Assembly: GCF_026914185.1 (NCBI RefSeq)
Contig: NC_070561.1
Span: 1,488,001 to 1,552,000 of the forward strand
Length of the DNA stretch: 64,000 nucleotides
Reading direction: 5' to 3'
From: Puccinia triticina
Lineage: Eukaryota; Basidiomycota; Pucciniomycetes; Pucciniales; Pucciniaceae
Within the stretch, counting starts at the first letter, position 1. Every line of letters starts with the position of its first letter. The notes beneath the pieces are model-generated. The model had not been told where the DNA came from. It saw only the letters and a list, made by a program, of their open reading frames with translations, and did not search any database. The position numbers were made by a program, and so were the translations under genes. Below are positions 1 through 7,977 of the stretch, piece after piece.

Positions 1-1066
1 GGTTTTCAGATCACCCACTCCCTTGGTGGTGGAACCGGTGCTGGAATGGGAACCTTGCTGATCTCCAAAATCCGAGAAGAATTCCCCAACCGTATGATGG
101 CCACCTTCTCCGTTGTCCCCTCGCCCAAGGTCTCTGATACCGTCGTTGAGCCCTACAACGCGACCTTGTCGGTCCACCAACTGGTTGAAAACTCTGACGA
201 GACCTTCTGTATCAACAACGAGGCCCTCTACGACATCTGTTTCCGCACCCTGAAGTTGGCCACACCCACCTACGGTGACCTCAACCACTTGGTCTCGATC
301 GTCATGAGTGGTATCACCACCTGTCTCCGATTCCCCGGTCAGCTGAACTCCGACTTGCGTAAACTGGCCGTCAACATGGTCCCCTTCCCCCAATTGCATT
401 TCTTCATGGTCGGATTTGCTCCACTTACCGCCCGTGGGAGCCAGCAGTACTGTGCCATCACCGTGCCTGAGTTGACCTCGCATATGTTCGATGCCAAGAA
501 CATGATGGCTGCCTCAGACCCGAGACACGGCCGATACTTGACCGTCGCCGCCTACTTCCGTGGTAAGGTTTCGATGAAAGAAGTCGAAGAAAACATGCTG
601 TCAGTCCAAAGCAAGAACTCGAACTACTTTGTTGAGTGGAGTAAGTCATATTTTGCGCAGATGACTATCCCTTTACGCCTCTCTGTGTACTCTACTAATC
701 GCGGTCCTCTCTTTATCTCATGGCAGTTCCAAACAACGTCCAAACCGCTCATTGTGACATCGCACCTCGTGCACACAAGATGTCTGTGACATTTATCGGT
801 AACCCGACTGCCATCCAAGATTTGTTCAAGCGGGTGGCCAATCAATTCACGGCCATGTTCAGACGTAAAGCTTTCCTGCATTGGTACACTGGAGAAGGGT
901 GCGTCTAGGCATTCCTCAGATGTTTTATATGTCAACGAGTTGCTCATCTCTCTCTCTTGGCGCTTGTTCCCTCATCAGAATGGACGAGATGGAATTGACG
1001 GAAGCAGAATCCAACATGCAGGATCTGGTTGCTGAGTACCAGCAGTACCAAGAGGCTCATATGTAG
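1..1066 (+). CDS. Beta-tubulin, 3' part (partial gene, exons 1-640, 727-898, 979-1066)
   Basis: Beta subunit of the alpha/beta-tubulin dimer that polymerises into microtubules. The gene runs in from before the window, and the first in-window codon is in frame at base 1. The tubulin signature GGGTGAGMG is at the start, followed by the GTPase-domain and C-terminal helices, including [64 protein letters not shown] and a final [10 protein letters not shown]. Two introns are inferred: 641-726 (GTAAGT...CAG, splits the Ile codon of VEWIPNN) and 899-978 (GTGCGT...CAG, splits the Gly codon of TGEGMDEM). Residues equivalent to E198 and F200, where benzimidazole resistance usually arises, are wild type (DETF). 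Two oddities: CINNEAL where CIDNEAL is usual, and no acidic tail after [10 protein letters not shown]. The family identity is certain. Whether this is the main copy or a divergent paralogue is not known. Confidence 0.97.
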
Positions 1067-1131
1067 TCCCGGATCCTCCACCCCCTACCTAGCCTGGCAA
1101 ACATCCTTCTCTCCACGCTAGGTAAGTCGCC

Positions 1132-1209
1132 TTCTTTCCTCCTTCTCTCTCTTCTCTCTCTTCATCCAAAAGTTGTAGATACTAAGAGAGATCATTTTCT
1201 CCACACTAG
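1132..1209 (+). other. Possible 3' UTR intron of the beta-tubulin gene
   Basis: The segment starts GTAAGT and ends ACACTAG. It is flanked by a near-perfect direct repeat (CTCCACGCTAGGT before, CTCCACACTAGGT after), so donor and acceptor each lie in a copy of the same AGGT-type site. It lies 66 bp after the stop codon. Splicing is inferred, not shown. Confidence 0.4.
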
Positions 1210-1815
1210 GTTCTTCCTCCCTTCATCTTAAATGTTAGTGACTTGGGCCCTGAATCTCACAAGACAAGTTCTCAGCACCCCCCATTTGATCCTTTCAGTG
1301 AAGAGTCCCAGTTGGACTCTTACACTATGATTTTATTTTCATCTTTCTTGCAGGAAAATTATTCCTCTGAATATGTACATAGCTTTCCTGATCAAGACTC
1401 TGTGGGCTTCCTTATACCAACAGTGGACCATATCTCCCCTGACTATTTAATAAATCTTGCAGTATAATTGAAGAAAACATTTGACATGTTAAGTCTACCT
1501 TTTTATGGTGCTCAATGCTTTGACAATTAGCATATTTCAAAGAAGATTAAGACCTTCTTTTCAGGGAATGCAAAATATCTGCATATATTATCTGTTTATT
1601 TCCCTGCAAAAGGTGATTAAATTAGCAGTATTCCCCAATGTGAGAGGTTTTATGCTTTTAACATTGAGAATCCCAAGTGACAAAAACAACACATTCAGAT
1701 TAATTGCATGAAATTTTTGTTGAGGAGTAGAAATTGAGTTGTTTCATGCAACAACGTAACATAAGTTATGCAGCTAAAATACAAAGCAAGCTATGAAAAC
1801 AAGCTCTGGGGGGTT
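1210..1815. other. Intergenic, no gene recognised
   Basis: AT-rich DNA after the beta-tubulin gene. Short open frames here have no recognisable domain. It probably includes the end of the transcript and decayed repeat DNA. Confidence 0.4.
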
Positions 1816-1843
1816 GCAGCGGCGCAGCCGCCTTGGACTCTAG
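1816..1843 (+). mobile_element. Helitron-like 3' terminus (hairpin plus CTAG, followed by T)
   Basis: GCGGC-GCA-GCCGC forms a perfect short GC hairpin. It is followed 8 nt later by CTAG and then T, the arrangement expected for a Helitron 3' end (hairpin, then CTRR, inserted before T). A second copy with a compensating hairpin is at 4313-4340. No 5' TC end or RepHel ORF was located, so the body of the element is undefined. Confidence 0.45.
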
Positions 1844-1849
1844 TTAGTA

Positions 1850-2576
1850 ACTTAGTTGAATCATTACATCATGCATTCTTTTTACATATTTATTCTCACA
1901 TACTAAACCCTTTACATACATTTCTCATTATGTACTATACCTATTGTACACATTACATCATTGGATCTGTGCTTACCTCTTTCAGTAGTGCTCATCATCA
2001 CAAGTTGTTACTATGTTCTCATCACTCTTCCCCATTAGTACATTCTTTTATTCCCATAACCAGCATTCCCCTTTCAGCATTGCTCATCATTACATACTGT
2101 TACTATTTTCACATCACTCTTCCCCATTTGTACATTCCTTTATTCCCATAGCCAGAATGCCTCCACTGTCTGTGCTCATCCCTCCTTACTATAAGAACTG
2201 TCTTCCCCCCCTCACTTGTACCTTATGCAGAATTCTATATACAGAAATTATAAGTTAGAAATTACTCATCACCCATTGATATCAGTGCAGTTGCTCCTGA
2301 ACTCATTGCTATTGAACCTTGCCATTGCATTCCCCACTCTCATCACTCCTCCAACTCTCTTACCCTCAGTAGTCAGTAGTTAAGCTCATAGTACTAGCTC
2401 CTAAGATCAAGCAGAAATCAGCCACACCTTTTCTTCTTTTTCTTAGTGTTACTCTCATCCCCTCAGCATTAGTCAGGAAGGCAGCCTCATCAGCACCCTT
2501 GCATAGCTTACATTAGTACTATTGTTGCTATCCATTTCCCTTCCAAGCTCTATTCTCCCCTTTGAGTAGTTCCACA
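1850..2576 (-). mobile_element. Degenerate solo LTR, TGTGGAACTACTC family (left limit uncertain)
   Basis: The right end GAGTAGTTCCACA (2564-2576) and the preceding 170 bp match, in the same orientation, the end of the solo LTR at 20386-21167 and, in inverse orientation, the LTR at 54402-55324. No target duplication was found. The left end is not recognised, so it is probably truncated. The interior holds two to three diverged tandem copies of a unit of about 80-100 bp starting GCTCATC (1990, 2092, 2174). Confidence 0.5.
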
Positions 2577-2870
2577 TCGGACCGGCCATTGAGGGGTCTC
2601 ATAGGTCTCAATGGCCGGTCGGTACCGGTCATTGAAGGGACTCCGCAGTACAGTACACTTCAATGACCGGTAGGTGCCGACCATTGATCTCTCACCTCCC
2701 AATGACCGGTCTGACCGGCCATCAAAGGTTCTCTCACCTCCCAATGACCAGTGGGACAGGCCATTGAGGTGTCTCACACCTCCCAAAGACTGATCTGTTC
2801 CAGCCATTGAGGGGTCTCACACCTCTCAATGACTGGTCTGTGCTGCTCATTGAGAAGAGTTGCACATTAG
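2577..2870. repeat. ACCGGT palindrome cluster 1
   Basis: About a dozen copies or near copies of CAATGACCGGT / ACCGGTCATTG in both orientations, separated by GAGGGGTCTC-type spacers. The cluster abuts the LTR end at 2576. It is the same motif family as at 22370-22800, 26672-27816, 47110-47235 and 50640-51100. No ORF of interest. Confidence 0.8.
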
Positions 2871-3240
2871 CTGGTCATAAAGTGGGGTGTACCCTGCTTG
2901 ATAACTACTGTGGCCACTCCAGTTCATATTTGCACACTGGAGTGCAAAGCCCAAATCAGGGTGGAATGCATCCCATTTTGGTGTATTTTGGAGTGCCCAG
3001 GCATGCGCTCCAACAAAATGTAGTTAAGAGTAAAATACCTCCAGATTTTTTGGAGTGCCACCTTCCTAACCCACCCCCCCCCCCCCCAAAGCCAAGAATT
3101 AGTACAAGTTTGGAGTACATTTAGGCTCATCCTACTTTTGATTTAGAGAATATTAATTTGACATCAATTCAAAGGTACATCTACAGTTGTGTGCGGCATT
3201 CTACTTTACAGAGCTACTCGCAAAACTTGAAGCCCTGACT
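2871..3240. other. Non-coding DNA with GGAGTGC repeats
   Basis: Several copies of TGGAGTGC / GCACTCCA-like words, plus a C homopolymer near 3074-3088. No gene recognised. Confidence 0.35.
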
Positions 3241-3640
3241 GGGTTGGGGCAATGGTGGGCAGTTATGTTGCCAATAACGGTAACACAATGGTAACGTAAC
3301 AATTTCTCAGCCGTTATTGTTACTGTTATTTGTAACGGCAGTGCGTTACAGTACCACTGCAACATGACAGAAAAATATTGATGTTATTTACGTTACTGGC
3401 GCCTGCGGAGCGCCAGATAACGCCTGCTAACGGCCAATTGGGGCCGGCTACACGTTATCTAGTGGATAACGCGCAGTAACGACCAGAAGAAAGAGCCCGT
3501 TACGTTATGTGCAAGGCCTGCAAAGACCTTGTTACAAATAATGTAACGGGCAGCTGCGGGTAGCAAGGGTAGTTACGCTACCCAAATTACGTGAATAACG
3601 TAACGTAACGTAACTACCCACCGTTAGTTGGGGTTCCAGC
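3241..3640. mobile_element. Putative TIR miniature element with GTAAC/GTTAC arrays
   Basis: The ends are imperfect inverted repeats. The left has AATGGTGGGCAGTTATGTT and the right, read inversely, has AACGGTGGGTAGTTACGTT. The interior is full of short palindromes of the CGTAACG / CGTTACG kind. No ORF. No clean target duplication was found. Confidence 0.5.
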
Positions 3641-4310
3641 AATCTAACAGAGTATGTTTTTGGAGTCTACAGAGTGTGTAGATTCCAAATCTAAAGTGGC
3701 AACCAATTTGGTCCAGCCAATTTTTTTTTCTGGTTCACAACCCATATTTCGGACCCACTTCCCAAATATGGGCATAATTACATATGTACGGGCTCCTAAA
3801 TCCATACTTATGCCTTCTGGTTGGGCACTAAACCCACACATAAGGGCAGAAACTGTCATGCAGTGTTTCCAGGAGTGTCTGGTCGATCTAAAACCATAGC
3901 TAGGACACCATACCATGTCCCAGCCACCCAAAAATACTTGAAAAAACTGTATTGTTTTAGGTTTTGGGTGCCAACATTTGGGACCAGCCAAAACCTTTGT
4001 ACAGAGGAATGCTGCACGCAACTGTACAGCCTAAAGACCAGCTTGAGAAAACTTTGGATTCTCAATCACAGAAATATATTCAACCTCCTTGTGGATTAAA
4101 TAAAACTTTGAAAACAGTAGTCTGATCAGATCAAGGTCTACAATAAATTAATCTTTTTCCAAAGTATGTATGTATATCCTGAGGAAGAGGATTTCAATTT
4201 TCAGAGTTAGGCTAGGAGTATAATTGTGGCATGATAATAAATAGACAAGCCAGAGAGTACTCCAGGAGTACCACATGTATTCCATAAAGCTCAGATACTG
4301 GGACCTGGGA
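3641..4310. other. Intergenic repeat-like DNA, nothing recognised
   Basis: Small overlapping open frames on both strands without domains. I see no gene, and no element boundary I can defend. Confidence 0.35.
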
Positions 4311-4312
4311 GT

Positions 4313-4340
4313 GCAGCGGCGAAGTCGCCTTGGCCTCTAG
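4313..4340 (+). mobile_element. Helitron-like 3' terminus, second copy
   Basis: GGCGA-AG-TCGCC hairpin, then TTGGC and CTCTAG, followed by T. Flanking words (TGCAGCGGCG, CGCCTTGG, CTCTAGTT) match the terminus at 1816-1843. The stem differs but still pairs. Confidence 0.45.
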
Positions 4341-4349
4341 TTTTTCAGT

Positions 4350-4440
4350 AAAATCCCACACCCGCACCCGCCAAGTGGGTACCCAGGTGACCCGGGTGCA
4401 GAAGTCTTGTACCCGCGGGTGTCAGCCAACAGCAATGGTG
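4350..4440. repeat. GGGTACCC / CCCGCGGG palindrome cluster
   Basis: CACCCGCACCCGCC, GTGGGTACCC, ACCCGGGTG and ACCCGCGGGTG occur close together. The related cluster at 23190-23280 ends with GTGGCCATCTCT, which resembles a hAT-type terminus. Confidence 0.45.
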
Positions 4441-4860
4441 TGGCTGTCTGTCCTGTCTGTTTGTGTGCAAAGGGACAGGACGATGATGTTGTGTGGACAT
4501 TTTTGCTCAGAAAAATGACACATGAGTGTCTCACTTTTATTTCTTGGTGAATTTTGGTCACAAAATTTCAGCCAACTATTTCTATCTCCATCTCATCTTC
4601 TTTCCCTTTCCCCTTTTTTTTTTGCCCTGATCCAAATTCCATTTCCAAAGCACTCCTGTTGGTATCTTACCATTCTGAGAGTAAAATGCAACGGTCATCC
4701 CTCTGGTGAGGGATGCAGAACTGAGGCGGTGTCTTCTGATGGACACATAATCTCGTCCAAAATTGAATGATTTTTAAATGTCCACTGTGGTTGCTGTTGT
4801 CAAAATCATCTTGTTAGTATGAGGTCAACAATAAAAAATTGTACATTTAAAATAAAAACC
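4441..4860. other. Intergenic, no gene recognised
   Basis: Low-complexity pyrimidine tract near 4580-4625, otherwise unassigned. The hAT homology to the right stops abruptly at about 4861. Confidence 0.35.
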
Positions 4861-5664
4861 TGGGCAACTGAGTACATCCAATGCCATCTGTAGAAGACCG
4901 CCGTGACTATTACCAGCATGCCCTTGTTGAATCCACCATTTGCGTGGGTTGACTGGCTTCCCTTCAGCATCCAAGCTCAATCCTCCTGCAAGCCACACAT
5001 TGAGCGTATCGCTAGACATATTTCCTGCTCGTGCTTCGGAAGCCCCAATAAGCCCAGCAAGAATAACTTTGTGAGGCTGGTTTTTGGCACATTAGTTTGA
5101 ATTTGGAAAGGTAGGAGGTGAAAAAAAATATTTCAAATAATCTCACCTTTGAGCGGGGATTAGACTCTTGGGCGGGTGCTGGCTGAGGTGATTGTTTAGA
5201 TTAAGCTTCCCACATCTCACAGGTAAGCCTGATCAATTTGGTTATCCATTCTGGTTTCCACTTTGCAAATTTGAAGTAGTCATCCTTGAATGAGGGATGG
5301 AGAACTTGATCATTGCAAAATCAGTCTCTCATACAGCAACAAATAAATATCAAAAACACACACCCATAGAGACTTGGTACAAGGGTGAGCAATCGGTAAG
5401 GGTGTAATACTTGTTTGTCAGTTGAAGTCCTGCACGGCAAGCATTCTGTAAATCTGGGGGGTAACCATGTTGCTGATCGCCAATGGCTGATGATAGGCTG
5501 GTGATCTGGTTGATAAAGACCACAACCTTGGATATTCAAGCCCCACCACGGATTGAGACTTGAAGCGTGATATCTTGAAAAATCTGCAGTATGTTAACAA
5601 GGTCTCCCGCCAAGTCAATATTGGCCTGATCAATGTGATGTGCTTGTAAGGTGCCATGCCTCTT
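4861..5664 (-). pseudogene. hAT transposase relic, C-terminal part
   Basis: Minus-strand conceptual translation contains TNKYYTLTDCSPLY and WWIQQGHAGN followed by LLQMALDVLSCP. These are the C-terminal DDE-adjacent and dimerisation regions of hAT transposases (cut-and-paste DNA transposons). Homology ends at about 4861, just after LSCP, so the last part of the dimerisation domain is missing. Several stops and frame changes are present. The relic continues at 17241-19260. It is split by an LTR element at 5665-17235, and the join across the CTCTT duplication is in frame (WQKNKR before, HGTLQ after). Confidence 0.85.
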
Positions 5665-5775
5665 TGTAAGGGTTGGGAGACCCTTCACTGTTCGGAGACG
5701 AGTGGCACGGAGAGACAAGGCCTAAAGCCTGGGGACGTTCTAGTTCCAACGTCCTCGGGGGGGCTGTATTGCAGG

Positions 5776-5822
5776 CTAGCACGGCAGAGAGAGTGTCGAA
5801 GGGTCCGGGGTCTCTCTGCTAG
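5776..5822. other. LTR hairpin, first copy
   Basis: CTAGCACGGCAGAGAGA and TCTCTCTGCTAG pair to form a stem-loop. Same 5' half and loop as the hairpin at 5886-5935, different 3' arm. Confidence 0.55.
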
Positions 5823-5885
5823 TCTATGTACAACTGGTCTTGAGGAAGATCGGAAGAGATCAAGAAGGGAAATGAAGGAACTCAC

Positions 5886-5935
5886 CTAGCACGGCAGAGA
5901 GAGTGTCGAAGGGTCCGGGGTCTCTGCCGAGCTAG
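5886..5935. other. LTR hairpin, second copy (14-bp stem)
   Basis: CTAGC, an A/A mismatch, then CGGCAGAGA pair perfectly with TCTCTGCCG, A and GCTAG around a 20-nt loop. The same structure is at 17087-17136 in the other LTR, with one loop change. The unrelated-sequence equivalent in the solo LTR at 30256-30289 keeps the shape. Confidence 0.65.
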
Positions 5936-6245
5936 GAAGGAGGGGGAGCAGTCAAGACTATAACTTGGCTGATGATCTTATGTGATAGGTGGTGTGACAC
6001 CTGGTGAACCCCGCAAGGCGTGCGGGGCTTCACAGTCTCCCCCCCTATAAAAAGATAAAAGAAGGGGGAGAAGTAACAGAAACTGGAATGTGGATTGGGG
6101 GAGAAGTGACGAGACAAGCAGGGAAAACAATGGGGAAGGGTTCATTGGCCGGTGGTGGTCGTGTGACTTTGTCCCTGGGGTCGATTGTCTTGGTGGAGCT
6201 TTTGAGGCGGTCGATAGCTTGCGATCGTGGCCGTTTGTGGGGGGC

Positions 6246-6723
6246 TCAGATGTCGCTAGCGCCTCGGGAGTTGGTGTTGGTGGTTGCTGAGAATCTTGGG
6301 TTGGCAGAGTCTCCCGGATTGGCAGTGTCCATTGGGATCGGGCCCGCTTGAGTAACCGCTCCGTCGTCAGATTCATCTTCAAAGCTGAAACAATCCACCG
6401 TCGTAAGCACGCAGCCGGCCGGAAATGGTTGAGTTTTGGCACCGGTGTCGGAACGCACCTTAAACTCATCCCGGCTAGCTGCGCATACAATGCCACCGAG
6501 CTTGCTTCGAATTCGGGTGCCTGGGGCCCGTTATCCCACTCTTCGAGGAGCTCCTCCTCTCGGATCTCCGCCAAAGCCGACACTTGGCCCTCGTTGAGTT
6601 CAAGGTTATCCGGAAAGAGGTTTGACGGGTGATCATCCCCCCCCCCTCTACCTCGGACGCTGCGGCCACTGATGCCGCCCGAGGCCCTGGACGGCCCGCC
6701 GGCGGTTGCGTTGCCCTCCCCGG
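6246..6723 (-). pseudogene. Outer element gag, C-terminal part (after the insertion)
   Basis: Continuation of the gag gene at 15127-16534. The reading frame crosses the CCGG duplication in phase. It then meets a C homopolymer at about 6647-6657, after which the gag-like, acidic frame (NLFPDNLELNEGQVSALAEI, then EEELLEEWDNGPQAPEF) is a different one, so there is a frameshift or a homopolymer length error. A further frame change near 6420-6450 is possible. No pol domain follows before the LTR. Confidence 0.65.
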
Positions 6724-7518
6724 TGTGGCGGCCAAAACGGTAGTCAGCTTCAATTTTGAGATCAGCCCTCAAGACCCTCAAGCGCAAGACTCAAGCTTCA
6801 AGGTTCAACCCTCAAGATTCCCTCAGTTTCTCTCAGATTCCCTTTCTTCCTCATTTCCCACTCACTTCATTTTTACTTCCAACTCCTCCCTCTTCTCACT
6901 CACTTATCTTCACATTTCTTGGTCCTAACACAGATTATCTGTGGGTTTATTTTTTTATTTTTGATTTGATTTGCTTGTTTTGTTTCTTCTGGCTCTGTTT
7001 CCCTCTCTTTGCCTCTCTGTCAAGTTTCTTATTTCTGGATTATTTTCTTCTCTCACTCTTCCATTTATCATGTCTCACATATTTGTCTGTTTTCTGCTTC
7101 ATTTTTGTGTTGTGTTTTCTTTCTTCTTTTCTGTTGTCTTTGGTGTGTGCGCGCGCACGGCGCGCGAGGAGATGATGACATGCTTGTGACAGGCCTCCAG
7201 GAATCCAAGTTCCCGCGAACTTGGAGGATAGGAGGCCATAGCACCTGTTCTGATCCAAGTCAGGGGTTATCAATTCAAGAATCTTTCCGAGTCCCAAGAA
7301 TCAGAGTCCCAGAGTCTGATCATCATCCAGAATCCTTTCCCAACAAAACCAACCGCCGCCGAGGATCCAACCCCCGGCGAAACAAATCAAAACCACTTCC
7401 CCAACGCTATCATCTCAAATCCCCTACGACTCATCCGGACCTTCCGTGAGGGCAGCTCCCAGAGCACCTTTTCCCCTCCCAGCGCTGCCGCCGGCCTAGC
7501 ACCGAGAGGAGCTCCATA
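6724..7518 (+). repeat. 5' LTR of the Ty3-type element
   Basis: 795 bp. It contains a GC-rich GTGCGCGCGCACGGCGCGCG stretch near 7148 and a strong stem-loop at 7192-7237. It ends CCATA rather than the usual CA. Confidence 0.93.
7192..7237 (+). other. LTR stem-loop conserved between the two Ty3-family elements
   Basis: GGCCTCC pairs with GGAGGCC, and the inner arm CCAAGTTC pairs with GAACTTGG. In the relative at 57879-57922 the inner arm is identical but the outer arm is GCCTCCC with GGGAGAGGC, so pairing is kept by compensating changes. Confidence 0.55.
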
Positions 7519-7520
7519 TT

Positions 7521-7573
7521 TGGTCCCCCGAGCCGGGATCGAACCAGCGACCTCAAGATTTACAGTCTCGCAC
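7521..7573 (+). promoter_or_regulatory. Primer-binding site: 53-nt complement of mature tRNA-Tyr(GUA)
   Basis: Starting 2 nt after the LTR, TGGTCCCCCGAGCCGGGAT and the bases after it are complementary to a tRNA 3' end including the added CCA. Read inversely it gives acceptor strand, a T arm (GCTGG, TTCGATC, CCGGC) and an anticodon arm with loop CTGTAAA (anticodon GTA), and it stops in the D-arm side at GTGCGAGA. There is no anticodon-loop intron, so it looks copied from processed tRNA. Ordinary primer sites are about 18 nt long. The same copy is at 58217-58269. Confidence 0.8.
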
Positions 7574-7856
7574 TGTGGTTTTGAGGCATTTGGCGGTTAT
7601 AATTCTTTTTTTTCCTTTACTTCAATCTCCTAAAACTCAAGAATCTCAGCTGAACCAACTTGGGTCTCCTTCCTCTCCCAACTCACGAGACCCGACTGGT
7701 ATCCCGCACATTCATAAGAGGACGATCCCGATCGATCGAGCCGCTTTAGTTCTTGTTTCAAAGGAGCAAGACGTTTCAGGCTCCCATTTCGTTATCCCTT
7801 TCTTTTTTTTCTTTTTTTTTTCAGGTGTTCAGTCGCGGGGCAGAGGAGTAGTAGAA

Positions 7857-7964
7857 GTAAGTCCCCTCCACTTAGTAGCACCTCCGAAGCACTACTTTCC
7901 TGTCAAAGCATTATTGCCACCGCTGTGAGCCGCCCCTTGATTTCCGCTTGTTTTCTCTCATCAG
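7857..7964 (+). other. Intron-like cassette A (leader, upstream of gag)
   Basis: GTAAGTCCCCTCC...TCATCAG, 108 nt, preceded by AGAA. It shares GCACCTCC, GCCACC and TGTGAGCC words with cassettes B, C and D in this element and E and F in the element at 57409. The gag ATG lies 13 nt after the acceptor. An upstream acceptor-like TTTTCAG at 7819-7824 suggests a short exon between. Confidence 0.6.
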
Positions 7965-7977
7965 AACCGCCCTCAAG

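Larger units (their letters stand above)
5665..6034 (-). repeat. 3' LTR of the outer gag-only element
   Basis: 370 bp, matches 16866-17235 at the same length. It contains a direct repeat of about 40 nt (5776-5822 and 5886-5935) that flanks an intron-like segment on the minus strand. Confidence 0.93.

Noticed and set aside
7521..7573. Partial tRNA-Tyr gene on the minus strand
   Set aside because: It lacks the D arm and 5' acceptor strand, includes the non-encoded CCA, sits 2 nt after an LTR and recurs at the same place in a second element. A primer-site copy explains it better.
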